A stretch of DNA of 64,000 nucleotides from Siphlonurus alternatus (GCA_949825025.1 OX463782.1:35311351-35375350), one strand, 5' to 3'. Shown: positions 33,201-45,477, counted from the first letter of the stretch. The notes: generated by a model from the sequence alone, not told the origin. Translations and numbers: made by a program.

Positions 33201-34343
33201 TACCAGTTGGCCTGAATATACCACATTGAACTACTTTAATTTAAACTCCTTTTGGATGAGAATGGACAACATTCATGAACAAATTTGGTGCATTATTTGG
33301 ATAAAGAACGTCGATCGAGAGTCATGTATTAATAATAATAATAATATTTATTCAAACATAAAGGTCGTACAAGACAACATTCACTATATACGTTTACATG
33401 ACGGTGTTTAATACATATTCGTTGACGACGGATGTTATTCTTATGAGGCGTCGTCAACGAATACACATTAAACATCGTCATGTAAACGTAGTGATTGATC
33501 TCACGTCAGAAACATAGCATACATTAAAACATATAATACAGCATATAATATTCATTGATATTAATGGTCAATGCTACAAAATCACATGAAAAAAAATCAA
33601 ATAAGGTTATAAAAATCTAAAACTTTAAACAATTTTCTGCCAATTTATTTGCAAAAAACATCTTAATGGAATAAAATTCCAATTGTTAATTAATAATAAT
33701 TTCAGTTTTGATTTAAAAAGAGATTCGCATTCTTGATGCTTTTTATACACGATCGAGGGAAGAAAATCATAAATCTAGGCACATTGATGGTGGGGATTTC
33801 TTTCAGCAAATACAGATTTTTTTTTTATCCACCAAAGTACATTTTTTGTTTCTAGTATTGTAAGGGTGAATTGAATTGATTTGTGGATATTCTGTTGACG
33901 ATGGATAATGTCATTCTTATGAGGCGTAAAAAATGGCGTAATCAACGGATATATACGTATTAAACACCGTCATGTAAACGTAGTCATTAAAAGTCATAAG
34001 TTTTAACTCACCGTTAAAGTCGTTTCAAAATAATAAACTCTACCTCCAAGATTGATGAATGGTTCTGCAGAAAAATTCTGCTTCACATCTGAAATAATTA
34101 ACAATAAGTATGCTAAAACTTTTTAACATTAAAATTATTAAGTTAAAACTTACATACCGTTTGATTGCTGTTTATTGAATGGAACTTCTCCAACAACGAT
34201 CTGCAATTTCCACTTGTTAGATTCGTTATCAAATAATAACCTTTGATAATTTTATACTTACGTACTGCAGTAAAATGGTACAGAACATCAGCAGTGCGAA
34301 GCGTCTTAATTTTGGCATTTTAAACACGTTTCTTTATTAAAAC
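30289..34343 (-). CDS. Secreted C-type lectin A (172 aa)
   Basis: Coding exons on the minus strand: 34318-34262, 34200-34158, 34088-34012, 33211-33103 and 30521-30289, all with GT/AG ends; the lengths 57, 43, 77, 109 and 233 sum to 173 codons. The upstream end of the first coding exon is an acceptor at 34344, with a noncoding exon ending at 34596 (donor GTAAT). Residues 1-19 are a signal peptide (MPKLRRFALLMFCTILLQY). The lectin domain spans about 40-172: YYFE, ANWYQAFEFC (C69), GMFLVSVETEQEN, NYWTSGND, VWASTG, EPN at 131-133, C142, WND at 154-156, FICEEP end with C169. EPN with WND predicts calcium-dependent mannose-type binding. The usual Cys between WND and the final Cys is absent, leaving C142 unpaired. 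Probably an extracellular pattern-recognition or gut protein. Confidence 0.93.
31358..31681. mobile_element. MITE family M4b in lectin A intron 4
   Basis: TIR AATGGATTATCGACCTCATT and complement, TTGCAGAAATGGATAGAGGG, TGACGTCACGAGG and GTGACGTCAC. Well-matched arms suggest a young copy. Confidence 0.9.
31746..32565. mobile_element. 820-bp hAT-like element in lectin A intron 4
   Basis: Ends CAGTGGCGTAGCCAAGG and CCTGGCTACGCCACTG with a perfect 8-bp duplication CTGACATT (31738-31745 and 32566-32573). The interior is AT-rich without a transposase frame; a T run lies at 32119-32138. The CAGTGGCGTAGCCA ends and 8-bp TSD fit a non-autonomous hAT. Confidence 0.92.
33383..33493. mobile_element. MITE family M10 in lectin A intron 3
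   Basis: ACGTTTACATGACGGTGTTT and its complement around TTATGAGGCGTCGTCAACG. A reversed retroelement tail (AATAATATTTATTCAAACAT) lies just before it at 33325-33365. A damaged second copy is at 33892-33987. Confidence 0.85.
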
Positions 34344-34595
34344 CTGCGGACATTGAACAAGTTAGTTTGACACATAATAACATATAAAATAATATTATAA
34401 TTTCTTATTTCTTAATAATAATATATAAAAAGCAAGTAAGGACAAAGCAAGTTAAAAATAATGATATATTTTATTCATTGTTTTTTAGATCCTCTTATTT
34501 AAATCTACTTGCAATCAAGCACTCCACTACATAAAAAAACTATACATGCTTATATTTTGAAATTAAATTACATATATAAATACTGAAATAATTAC

Positions 34596-34680
34596 CTAAG
34601 TATCCACCTTCCCTGTGTTGTAGGTAATCTGACAATGGCATGAAAATATGTGCTTATCAAAACGTGTTATCAATTTTGTT
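34596..34680 (-). promoter_or_regulatory. Lectin A promoter and first noncoding exon
   Basis: On the minus strand paired GATA sites (TTGATAACACGTTTTGATAAG, complement of 34652-34673) precede a short leader that ends at ACTTAG then GTAAT, a donor at 34595. Pairs of the same site lie upstream of lectins B and C and of the lectin D remnant. Confidence 0.55.
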
Positions 34681-35070
34681 CTACTGGTATATAGTTGATA
34701 CGTTTGACATTTATTTTTTGCTTCGTGATTTTGAGATAAACATTGAAGTTGTTTTTATTACTACGTGCATGCTTATTACATTGCCTTGTCCTCTACGTAG
34801 GTAAGATAAAACAGTGAAGGATTGTCAATTTACAAAGAAATTGAAATAGAGGCTAGTTTTAAGTGAATGCGCCTCACAATGCTCATTTGTGTCGCTAATG
34901 AACTTGCACTTGAAAATGAAGCAATTTTTTTTTTAAATTTTCTCGGCAATAAATCAAGTAAAAAATCTAAATCTTGCATTATTCACTGTATTTTTTGGTT
35001 TGTACATCAATGTTCCGTAAAGATAAGGGAATTTTCCCTAAAAAAATTTTAATGAAAAAACGAAATTCAC

Positions 35071-35106
<36 letters not shown>

Positions 35107-35647
35107 CTTTTTACAGAGGTTTCAGTGGACGGAATCCCGAAAAATCAGCTGACTTGACCCTCTATAAAGATTTAGACTTATTAATTAACACGGAAATGTG
35201 TATTGAAAAAATATATTTTCTAATTTCTTGTAATAAATTATTGAACTAAAAAAGTTTGATAATTAAAAATATCTTTACTTTTTTTTAAACTCTTCAAATC
35301 TTGTTTTCAAAACTGTAATAATAAAAGTTATATATTATAATTAATATTAAATAAAAAATGTTTTAAAATGTAAAATTATTTTTAAAAAAATGTAGTAAAA
35401 TAAAAGAGACTTTATATTCAGCCCATCTGAGACTACTGCAAATAAAATTAAGTAAAAAAATCTAACGCTAACTTTATAATACAAATGCGTGAAAAACAAA
35501 ACATAAAATATTTATAAACACATACACAAAAGAAATAAATTTGCAATTGTTGATCTTCCTTCTATGGTCATTTTATATAGATCAGTAAAAAGCATTTTCC
35601 ATGACATATATGGTATCCTGGCATTGATATGTAGTTATATTTTAGAT
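34681..35647. other. Intergenic, AT-rich
   Basis: No gene seen. A T run of about 35 bases lies at 35072-35106, and the short open frames around it are low-complexity artefacts. Confidence 0.5.
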
Positions 35648-35796
35648 CAGGCGTGGATCCAGCCCCCCCCCCCCTCCCCTTCCGAAATTTTGGATTTAAC
35701 ATGGGCAATATTGACATATCCCCCACTCATATTTTTTTTTAACATTGGCCTTATGGAGACAGTCCCCTCCGAATTTTTTTTCTGTATCCGCGCCTG
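35648..35796. mobile_element. hAT-like MITE
   Basis: CAGGCGTGGATCCAGCCC to GTATCCGCGCCTG, with the shared body ATTTTGGATTTAACATGGGC and AACATTGGCCTTATGGAGAC. The flanks TTTTAGAT and TTTGTTTG do not match, so the TSD has decayed or the locus has rearranged. Confidence 0.8.
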
Positions 35797-36223
35797 TTTG
35801 TTTGATGTGTTTGTTTTTTCAGGAGTAATTTTAATAACAGCTATAATAGGTCGTGGCCACCATCCTTTCCCTAATCCCTAATATATACCTTATCCCTACG
35901 AATTACCCCGCCGCGAGCTGTAAGCTCTTTTAGGGGTATATCATATCCCTATATAATATATTATTTGTATATACAAATGGTAGTATGTCTGTGTAAATAA
36001 ATTAATGTATTAATGACTTAGCTTAATTGCCAAAAACAAAATTCGAGTTTACAACAGATTTAAATACGTATTTAATTGTCCTTTTAATTTTTAATTTATT
36101 TGAACATGGCAACATAATAAAATAATATTAAGAAATATTTTTACAGACTTCTTTTAAGACATTTTTATTTTAAAATATTATTCTTAAATCAGTAATGTTA
36201 CATACAAATACATAAAAATACAT
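35797..36223. other. Lectin A-B spacer
   Basis: No gene. ATTTTTATTTT near 36165 gives a minus-strand AATAAAAAT, a likely poly(A) signal for lectin B about 55 bases past its stop. Confidence 0.45.
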
Positions 36224-38434
36224 TTATGGTTGCTCACAAATAAAATGGTTTAATGTTACTGAATCGTTTGCAGGTCGAATGTCATTCCATTTTAATACTT
36301 CATTTTTATACCAGTAGTGAATGCAGAACTCCGTGTTGTTGTAACCACCGGCGTGGTTCGGTTCTCCCTCATGCCAATCAAAGAAGGTGACTCGTTCTCC
36401 AGTGGAGGCCCACACGTACTCTCCCTTCTTAGCCATGTCGTTACCTGACGTCCAGTAATTGTCAACACCTGTAGATCATTCGTTAGGTGTTCATGTATTG
36501 TGAATCAGGGACTAAGTACTGACATACATGGTGTGAGCAGTGCATGCAAGTACAGTTGTGGTCAATAAAACTGGAACACGTTACATGTTAGAGTGTTGAA
36601 GTGAGCACCATCAGTCCACTCGCTTGGCGGAGTTCAAGTATAGTCGCCTCCTCCACCTCCTCCACGTCTAGCTGGCCACAATAATAAACAGCCATGCATG
36701 CAGCGTGGCAGGCGCGAATCTAGGGGGGGAGCTGGGGGGCTCCCCGAAATTTCGAATTTATAAATTTGATAATATGGGCAATATAGGCGTTTCCCCAACT
36801 CCTTTTTTTTTACCATTAGGCAGCCCCCTCCCCCCCCCCCTCCAATTTTGCCCCCCCCCCTGATTTTTTTTATTGATTTGCGCCTGCAGCGTTGAACTTT
36901 TTGTAGTTGTGACTGAGAAAACTTTATGAAACCTTTGTCAGAGTGGTCAGCAATTGATGGAGGATTCCAAACAATCACCTCCTAGATACACGCAAACCCA
37001 TTCATTAGCTAAACATCGTTATGGAAAAAGGACTGGTGGTGTCAGGAATTGAACTCACCACCTTCCGATTTCAACTTTTGTTAAAATAAACATAACACGT
37101 ACCTGCATACCTGTAGCCATGCAGGTATAAGTAACTAATAATTTAAAGGGAACCGATCATAGAAGCACTGTATGATTATATTCTAATTTTACATTAAAGG
37201 TGAAGCACCCACCGATGGAGGTGATGTGGTCCACGATCAGCTGATTCTCCTGCTCGGTCTCCACGCTCACCAGGAACATGCCCAGACGACGACAGAACTC
37301 GAACGCTTCGTACCAGTTAGCCTAAAAAAGCATGGGAGCATTATAATATGCACAAGGACATATTATGGTCGATTGTATACAGAAAGTGTACTCTGAGCAG
37401 TATAATTTACGAAAGACCTAAGATACATAATATAGCCATGTCATCCCGTCAGTTATATTATATGGTAAATTTTGTGAACCTGTATTTTCATTTTTTTTAA
37501 CTGTGTAATTTTGAGAACTGCGTAATGGAAAACCACTAATTTACTACACAACATGCAAATAAATCAGGCATCATTTTGATTAAAAATAGTTATTATATTT
37601 GAAATAATTATCAAAGACGTAACATCATTATACATTATATGATAAAAGGTGACTTCAGCCTGATAAAAAACTGAATTTACTTCATGAAGAAAAGAAAACG
37701 TTAAAAAATATACCTGTTATATAAATTGATTATATCATAAAAGCAGTTATACTTACATAGAGATTGGGTTCAAAGTAGTAAGTTCTGTCGCCAAGATTCA
37801 CGAATGGCTCAGCGGAGTAGTTAAGTTGTCCTGCAAGCAATTAACATCTTGAGTTATAGTTTTAATAATATTTGTCAACCACACGTACCTCCCGATGACA
37901 CGAGAGAGGAAGGGGATCCTCCAGTTTGGACCTGTGAAAATTTTAAATTATGTTCAATTTGAATCTTCATTATCCATTTAAAAGGAAATTTTAATAAAAG
38001 AATATTTCCCAACAGAGAGGAAGTATTTTTAATTTATATCATCGACGATCCTTTGTCTCTAATGTTTAAGTGATAGAGAATTAATAATATCATATTTGAA
38101 AGAAATAAAAAAATATAAGGACAGAGAGTTCTATTTTATGATTAAGGAGTTTTTGTTTGGTTCTATATTTTACCATCCGATTATTACAATGTTACATATA
38201 TATACATACATTTTGCAATAATCGGATGGCAAAATAGAACTAAACAATTAACTAATTAGCAAACTCCTTATAATTTAATACATATCAATCACGCTATCCA
38301 GTCAGAAGAAGAATTTAAAAAAATCTCTATTATTTTAAGAGTGTCACTTTCATTAACTTACAACTTACGGTTTGAGAGGCAGCTACCAAAAAGACAACAA
38401 TTGATATTTTCAGTATAATGGTCATCTTGGAAGT
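36224..38434 (-). CDS. Secreted C-type lectin B (175 aa)
   Basis: Minus-strand coding exons 38425-38369, 37931-37889, 37830-37757, 37321-37213 and 36468-36224 (57, 43, 74, 109 and 245 bases), total 176 codons including TAA at 36224-36226. The first coding exon begins at an acceptor (38435), and a noncoding leader exon ends at 38906. Signal peptide MTIILKISIVVFLVAASQT, then a Gly/Ser-rich spacer, then the lectin domain: YYFEPN, ANWYEAFEFC (C68), SVETEQENQ, NYWTSGND, EPN at 130-132, C143, WND at 155-157, HFICEQP with C172. As in lectin A the fourth domain cysteine is missing. The fourth coding exon is nearly identical in DNA to that of lectin A, pointing to recent duplication or conversion. Predicted secreted mannose-type lectin. 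Confidence 0.93.
36709..36886. mobile_element. hAT-like MITE in lectin B intron 4
   Basis: CAGGCGCGAATCTAGG to GATTTGCGCCTG, flanked by CAGCGTGG (36701-36708) and CAGCGTTG (36887-36894), 7 of 8 identical. C runs in the right half. Confidence 0.88.
38143..38270. mobile_element. Hairpin MITE in lectin B intron 1
   Basis: TAAGGAGTTTTTGTTTGGTT mirrored by TAACTAATTAGCAAACTCCT then TA; the inner arms ATCCGATTATTACAA and TTGCAATAATCGGAT match closely. Confidence 0.8.
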
Positions 38435-38905
38435 CTGAAAACAATGTTAACTATTTTCTCCTTTAAAATCTCGTTGCAAATGTATTAGTATTAGTTTCAA
38501 AATATGTTTTATTAATAATAATATTTTTCAGTCCATGAAGCTAAATGGTAATCATATATATGCAAGATAAATAATATATATTAAAATATTTGTAAAATAA
38601 ATGAAATTATTATTCTATAATTAATATTTTTTTAATACATTTTAATTTTTACATACAACTGGGTCTTATAATACAATATCAAGCATTAATTATAATATTT
38701 AAGTGAAAATTTTTAATATTTTTTTTTTATTATAGTAATCATTAAGTTTAGTCTATATTATTACGCTGCATTGTAAATAATTTGCAAATAATTTAAGTTT
38801 GTATTTAAAATTTACTGAATTTAGATAATTGAACAAATTTACTACAGAATATTATAATGTATTAATAAAAATAGAAATAGAAAATATGTACAATAAAAAA
38901 AATAC

Positions 38906-39060
38906 CTGGTGATTGCGATTGAATTTTTCCTCGTCTTATAAGCACCACCTTCATTGTGATATCTTTAATCTTATAATATTAATTGTGAAGACGTTCTTAT
39001 CTGAAATGTGGAGATTGGTCTGTGATACCAATTTATTAACTTTATAGATAAGCATATTAT
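38906..39060 (-). promoter_or_regulatory. Lectin B promoter and first noncoding exon
   Basis: The minus strand has GATA sites at 39046-39052 and 38996-39003 (CAGATAAG), a TTATAAG near 38936, and a leader ending ATCACCAG then GTATTT, a donor at 38905. The start site itself cannot be fixed. Confidence 0.5.
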
Positions 39061-39306
39061 ATACAGCTGGTTTGATGTCATTTATTGATAATTACTGCTT
39101 TAATAATCTTAAATTTGAGTTATAAATTTCTTATATATGCTAATGTATACGATTATAGTGCTTATTATTATATCTCTGTGCCAAATCTTTAATGTGTTGT
39201 TTTACTTACTTGATTAAATCGACGAGTAAGAGTCGATTGTTTAAAAAAGACAAAAAAAAATATCTTAATAAATGATTTTGATATCTTAATTGCCATACAC
39301 AAGTTA
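38971..39306. repeat. Lectin B flank, duplicated at 29153-29519
   Basis: See the partner copy. Similarity runs to ACACAAGTTA at 39306, is interrupted by the LINE, and resumes near 42511 with ATCTAATATATAATTATATA. Confidence 0.85.
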
Positions 39307-42300
39307 GAACGCAAGTAGCACAGTAAATATTATGACCCCCTCTACAAAATATAAAGAAGTAAAAGGCTTCAATATATATTTCACTAATATACAGGGGATC
39401 TCAAGCAAAATAAATGATGTTGAGTCATGGCTGGATAGCCACAATTATGATGTCATAACATTTGCAGAACACTACTTGAAAGCTGAACAAATTAAAAGAT
39501 TAAAAATCTTGAACTATGTAAATATAACTAATTTTTGTAGAACTGTAAAGCAAAATGGTGGAGTGACAATATATGCAAAAAAGAATGTAAAAATAAAAGA
39601 GATACATTTTAATCATAGCAAAGAAAAAATATTTGAATGTTGTATGTCGAAAATTGAATCTAAAACAACTTGTAATTCAATTTATTTATTATGTATGTAT
39701 AGAACACCCACAAACAATAACAAAGAAACAGATGAATTTTTTGAATATTTTGAAAATGCAATAAAAATTGCATTCAGTAAATGTAAAAAAAATGATAGAA
39801 TAATAATATATGTGGAGATTTTAACATTGACCTACTTGCAACCAGTAATATAAATAATAAATTAAAATATAAAGAGAAATTTCTTAACTTAATCTCAACG
39901 TTTAAATTGCACAGTACAAACTCTAACGCTACTAGAGTAGCGGAAACAAAAGCGGGAACCTCCGCTACAAAAATTGATTACATACTCACAAACCTCGACA
40001 CAAAATCATACACTTCAGATATCATCGAAGACCAACTATCAGACCACAAAGGTCTATACATTACAGTAAAAGGACAGTCATACAAAGAAAACATAGTAAA
40101 ATACACAGATAAAAGATCTTTTTCAAAAGAAAACATGAAGCACTTATGTTATCTTTTACGAGGAGAAAAATGGTCAGAAGTCTATTTAGCAAAAAATGGC
40201 GACGCAAAATTCGACATTTTTTACTGCCTTTTCAAAATATATTTTGATTCAGCTTTTCCAAAAACATGTAAAAAAATAAATCACAAAGAACAAAAACTGC
40301 CCTGGAACACAAAGCGCTTAAAAAATCTACGCGCTGAAACAAGAAAATTACACCATTGCAGCAAGTATGATAAAAGTAAAAAAACAGAATACAAAAATAA
40401 ACTAAAAACAATGCGGAAAGAAATGAAACAAACTAGGATTGGCAATAATGATAACCTTATAAAAAAGTCACAAAACAAAATCAAAACAACATGGTCAATA
40501 ATCAATAATAATGTAACACTAAAAAAAGATAAACAGACAATGAAAACAGTAAAATTTAATGATGTTGTTGAAACAGATCCAAACAAAATTGCAGAAAAAT
40601 TAAACAAACAGTTTTGTGAAGTTGCACAAGAACTCTCAAATAAAATTAAATGCACAAACAACTCAAACCCAGATATTACCAATAATTTTTCAAACAAAAA
40701 AATACCAAATATGAAAGTAAGCCCCATCAATGTACAAAATGTATTAAAAGTTATACACTCACAAAAAAATACATCAGCCGCAGGCATAGATGAAATTCCT
40801 ATTTCAGTTCTTAAAGCTTGTGCAAACTTAATTGCACAACCCCTAGAAAACATTATAAATTGTTGTTTTGTACAAGGAATTTTCCCATCAGCATTAAAAT
40901 TAGCTAGAGTCACCCCAATTCCTAAAAAAGGTAATTCAATATCCTCAGATAATTTTAGGCGAATAGCAGTTTTGTCAGCCTCCTCTAAAATATTTGAAAA
41001 ACTATTTCTCGCACAATTAGAATTGCACTTGGACCTCTATAATATAATGTCGATCGATGAACATAGCTATACAAAAAACAAGTCCACTACCACTGCAATA
41101 TACACCTTACTTAAACCAGTTTACGAAGCATTAAAAACAAAACAATTAGTAACTTGCACCTTCTTTGATTATTCAAAAGCTTTTGACATGCTCAATCATG
41201 ACATACTGTATAAAAAACTAGACACATATGGGATAAGGGATAACGAGTTAAATTTTATTAAATCATTTCTCACGGACAGAACACAAATAGTTTCATTTAA
41301 GTTTGATTCAAATAATGAAATCTTGCAAGCCACATCATCACAACTAAAGACAACCCTAGGGGTCCCACAGGGGTCGTCCCTTAGTCCAAGGCTCTACGCA
41401 ATAGCCACAAATGACCTGTCAGATGCAATAACTGAAGACGAAGTTGTAAAATACGCAGACGACACAGCATGCACAACAATCGTAAACAACGTTGATACAC
41501 TCGTAAAGCAAGCGTGTAATAGCACGGCACAACTCTCGGATTGGAGCACTGATAATAAACTCCTATTATATCCACAAAAAACTACATTTATCCAATTCAC
41601 ACACAAAAATGCAGTACATGATTACACCCCAAGAATAACAATACAAAATAAAAACATACAAAAATGCCTGGAAACAACTTATTTGGGAGTTAAAATTACT
41701 GAAAACCTAAACTGGGGAGCTCATATTAACTCAAAAGCAAAAAGTATAGCATATCAGGTATACACGCACTTAGAAACATTAACAAAAAGGTATCAGAAAA
41801 TGTAAACAAACAACTATATTACGCCCATGTTCATTCACATCTATGTTATGCAATAATACTCTGGGGAGGCTCAAAGGAAGCTGAAAAATTGTTCTCTCTT
41901 CAGAAAAGCGCACTGACAGTTGTATACCAGCTTAAAAAAATGGAGTCTTGCAAATCCACATTTATTAAACAAAAAATTCTAACACTGCCCTGTATATATA
42001 TACTTGAGTGCTGCAAATTTGTACGAAAGCAGCCTGATCTATTTAAAACAAACGCCACAGTACATAACCATAACACACGAATAAAAAATGACCCCCACCT
42101 CGACAAAGATGTTAATTCCCCCCACTATTCGTTAACAAATATATACAATAAACTGCCAACAACAATGAAAAGTATTGAGTGCAACTTAAAATTTATAAAC
42201 GAAGTCAAAAAGTTTTTACTTGTTAATCAATTTTACTCAGTAAAGGAGTATTTAACTTTTAAAGTTCTGCACTAGGACAATGCTAAATACAAGCAACTAC

Positions 42301-42510
42301 TTCTAAACTATTATAAAATAAACTACACGTATGTATAACTAACAGATTTTTGTTTTGTTTTGTTCCATGTTTAAATTACTGAAATATGTTTATTTATGTA
42401 AACTTAAATTAATTTAATTTCTAGCTAGACGTAAGATTTAGATTAAGAAAAAACTTTTGTACCTCTATGTTGTATTATGTACAGTCACACGAGGAAATAA
42501 ATAAATAAAA
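39307..42510 (+). mobile_element. Non-LTR retrotransposon (CR1/Jockey-like)
   Basis: Boundaries are set by the interrupted duplication: the flank stops at 39306 and resumes after AAATAAATAAATAAAA near 42495-42510. Only an endonuclease-RT frame is present (39332-42275); no gag-like ORF1 is seen, so it is either 5'-truncated or of an ORF1-less type. The AATAAA-rich tandem tail is typical of this group of LINEs. No clear target duplication. Confidence 0.85.
39332..42275 (+). pseudogene. LINE endonuclease-reverse transcriptase, frameshifted
   Basis: Frame 2 from 39332 encodes the start of an apurinic-type endonuclease (FTNIQGISSKIND, ITFAEHYL, GGVTIYAKK). Near 39806 it must shift to frame 1, where CGDFNIDLL follows and the frame runs to 41805. 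Endonuclease end: KIDYILTN and LSDHKG. Reverse transcriptase: FRRIAVLSASSKIFEK, FFDYSKAFDMLNHD (about 41160), GVPQGSSLSPRLYA, YADDT at 41452-41466. A second shift near 41765 leads into the C-terminal tail ending about 42275 (AHVHSHLCYAIILWGGS, HNHNTRIK). All catalytic boxes remain; only two single shifts break it. Target-primed reverse transcription is the family's mechanism. Confidence 0.9.
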
Positions 42511-42526
42511 CCATCTAATATATAAT

Positions 42527-42586
<60 letters not shown>
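42527..42586. repeat. (AT)n microsatellite
   Basis: Alternating A/T with one C interruption near 42542; positional counterpart of 29529-29602. Confidence 0.95.
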
Positions 42587-42588
<2 letters not shown>

Positions 42589-43054
42589 CTAGTAAAGGTC
42601 AGGGGCGCGAGTGTTTAAGTATAATCTCTTATTATGACAGAACATGTTTCTAATTATAATAGAAAATCAACATGTTTCTTTAAGCTAATCCATAGGACGA
42701 GCACTTTTTTTAGAAGATAACTAATTCAGTAAAAAAAAAAAAAAAAAATACTTTGCATCGCACTTTAATACAATCATGTATGACATGTCTTCTACATAAA
42801 AATAGAAAAAAATAAATGAAAATAATTAAATATTATAATAATATATATTCAATAAATATCAATATTATGTACTTGCAAGTGTTAGATTTTCTTTTTCTTC
42901 TTCTTCTTTTTTTTTTTTTTCAACAGTTAATTATTAGGTGAATAGACACTGTATAGTGATTTGGTTGTTTCTGCAGCCGTTTCTATTTGCCCCATAGGCT
43001 CACATGTTTCTATCTTTTATCGTATTTTCAGCCTATGAAAGATTTAATAAATAA
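42587..43054. other. AT-rich, no gene seen
   Basis: A run of A at 42731-42749, a C/T-rich patch near 42893-42920; nothing coding. Confidence 0.5.
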
Positions 43055-43180
43055 ATGAATGAATGAATGAATGAATGAATGAATGAATGAATGAATGAAT
43101 GAATGAATGAATGAATGAATGAATGAATGAATGAATGAATGAATGAATGAATGAATGAATGAATGAATGAATGAATGAAT
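43055..43180. repeat. (AATG)n microsatellite
   Basis: About 31 uninterrupted four-base units, GAAT in register. Confidence 0.97.
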
Positions 43181-43184
43181 AAAA

Positions 43185-43288
43185 ATAGTTCCGGGACTCA
43201 AATAAATCTGAAAAAAATTCAGAGTAGCATAATTTGGTACCCTCTATTCATTTCTGCAATAAATTTTTTTCATGTTTGTTGTCCATTT
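43185..43288. mobile_element. MITE M4a right arm
   Basis: AAATAGTTCCGGGACTC, CAGAGTAGCATAATTTGGTA, CCTCTATTCATTTCTGCAAT and TGTTGTCCATT as at the right end of 8105-8437. The left arm is lost; the AATG array directly replaces it. Confidence 0.85.
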
Positions 43289-43419
43289 AACAAAAAAAAA
43301 TCTTTCTTTTCGCTTCATAATTGGACCCATCAGATGCAAAAAGCAGATAATGTGAAATATTGCCTTAAACTTAGCATTATATACCAATGTCCTTTATGGT
43401 CATAAGATTTACCAAGAGT

Positions 43420-43570
43420 ACGGGGGCGAAATGACCCGCTATTTAAATCACATATTAAAATTAAGTTCCAGTTCGTTTTTTCCTCACATTTTTTTTACGG
43501 AAATACATTGCTGATGGGTGGCTAAAACTAAAAGCAGAAAAAAGATTATGTTACAGCATAAACTTTTCTC
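43420..43570. repeat. Oligo-G family repeat, eroded
   Basis: GGGGGCGAAATGACCCGCTA, then ATTTAAATCACATATTAAA and TTACGGAAATACATTGCTG match the other copies; the G run is short. The C-rich end is at 43568-43587. Confidence 0.55.
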
Positions 43571-43619
43571 CTCCTCCCCTCCCCCTTGGTAGTGGCAGGG
43601 TTAAAATACATTGTACTGC

Positions 43620-43652
43620 ATAATATAATTATATATATAAATATAAATATAA

Positions 43653-43702
<50 letters not shown>

Positions 43703-43705
43703 TAC
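43620..43705. repeat. (AT)n/(TAAATA)n low-complexity tract
   Basis: ATAAATATAAATATAAAT followed by alternating AT. Confidence 0.9.
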
Positions 43706-44462
43706 CAGTTATGGTAGTGAAATAAGCTGTAAAATTAACAAATTAACTGACTATTATATCTTATAACAGAAACTTATCAACATATTTCATAAACTAGCTC
43801 CTCTTAACTCTGAACTTGTTCGAAATAGCGGGAATCGAATTGAGTAGTATATGAGGGAGTGAGAAGAACATATTGGATAGATAATATATTGGATAGGGAG
43901 TGGATACATAGATGTAACTCAGGGAACCGTGGAAATCGTCAATCAAAGTAGACATTAACGGAACAAGCGATACTGAAGAAGGACACACATGCAATTACAG
44001 CTATGGTCAATGGCTTGCATGAGAGTAGCCGCCAAAATATTATATACTAAGTGAATAAACAGCCACCAATAGTGCTGAGTGGTAATGTTGTCTCATATCG
44101 TGGCAGATAGACGTACAGGAGGCGTCTGTGAGTCAAATTTTCTGAGATCTAGCAGTTTTGTCAGATAATTCAAACGAGTGTGATGGTGCTCACTTCAACA
44201 TGCAAATTGTCCCAGTATTATTTTCCATAACTGTACATTCACTGATTGGATACATCGATTTATTCCTGAGGGGAACGATGACAAAGTATCTTATTTTACT
44301 GAAATGATCACGAAAGTAACCGCTTGACTTCGGTGATCTAACCAGATCAATAAACTGAGATGCTCTCCTTCTAGCTAAGGGATTGAATTGGAGGTCACCG
44401 ATCGATTTAAGGATTCTTTGCAATCATGCGTCAATATTTAATATTAAAGGTCGAGGACCCAC
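43706..44462. other. Intergenic; no gene supported
   Basis: Open frames of 66 and 77 codons on the minus strand (43794-43994, 44190-44423) have no recognised motif and no splice support. GATGGTGCTCACTTCAACA at 44183 matches the complement of 36592-36612 in the lectin B intron, so part of this is probably decayed lectin-gene intron. Confidence 0.35.
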
Positions 44463-44555
44463 CAATGGAGGTGATGTGGTCCACGCTCGATCACCAGGAA
44501 CATGCCCAGACCGTCCCAGACGACGACTGAACTCGAACGCTTCGTACAAGTTGGC
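44463..44555 (-). pseudogene. Lectin D fourth coding exon, deleted
   Basis: The DNA matches the fourth coding exon of lectins A and B (CAATGGAGGTGATGTGGTCC, CACCAGGAACATGCCCAGAC, GAACTCGAACGCTTCGTACA) with acceptor and donor positions kept. Length is 93 rather than 109: part of the VETEQENQ segment is missing and CCGTCCCAGAC is inserted, so the frame is lost. No lectin last exon follows below it. Confidence 0.85.
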
Positions 44556-44635
44556 CTATAAAAATAAGGGTCCTAATTTAAAGAACGTTATAGTTGAGTT
44601 ACAAATTATTGAAAGCGAAGTCAAATTTTCTTGAT

Positions 44636-45000
<365 letters not shown>

Positions 45001-45009
45001 TATATAGTC

Positions 45010-45325
45010 TATATGTTACCACCAAAAACCGAATTCGGACAAAAGCTGAAAAAAATGAGCAAAACTGGTTTTGAGCATCAAGGTAAAAGCTCAAAAGCCG
45101 AAATAATCGATTACTTCGGGTTTTGAGCTTAACTTGATGCTCAAAACTAGTTTTGCTCAAGTAGAAATGAGCAAAACCCGATGAAGACTTTTGCATCGGC
45201 TTTTGTTCATTCCCATTTGAACAAAACTAGTTTTGCGTATCAAGTTATGATCAAAACCAGAAGTAAGATTTTATTTCGGCTTTTGAGCAAAATTTGAGCA
45301 AAACTAGCAAAATACCGCGACCAAA
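45010..45325. repeat. Block of AAAACTAGTTTTG palindromes
   Basis: AAAACTAGTTTTG occurs at about 45145 and 45225, and AAAACTGGTTTTG at 45062, each near GAGCAAAAC or GCTTTTG; CCGAATTCGG near the left end. Layout is like 8525-8740. At 45300-45365 CCTGCGACCAAA(C/T)AT is tandemly repeated three times. Confidence 0.55.
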
Positions 45326-45477
45326 CATCCTGCGACCAAATATCCTGCGACCAAACATCCGGCTCCCATTTTATCCATCCCGGCATTAGCCATTGTAGTC
45401 GAGGGGGAACCATGGAAAACCCCAAGTCAGGATGGTCGGTGTCAGAACACGTTCTAAACACCTCCCGAATGCATGTG

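Noticed and set aside
34974..35249. 91-codon frame with a Phe run
   Set aside because: Translation of a T homopolymer.
40281..40913. 210-codon minus-strand frame
   Set aside because: Antisense shadow of the LINE reverse-transcriptase frame; hydrophobic composition comes from the A-rich sense strand.
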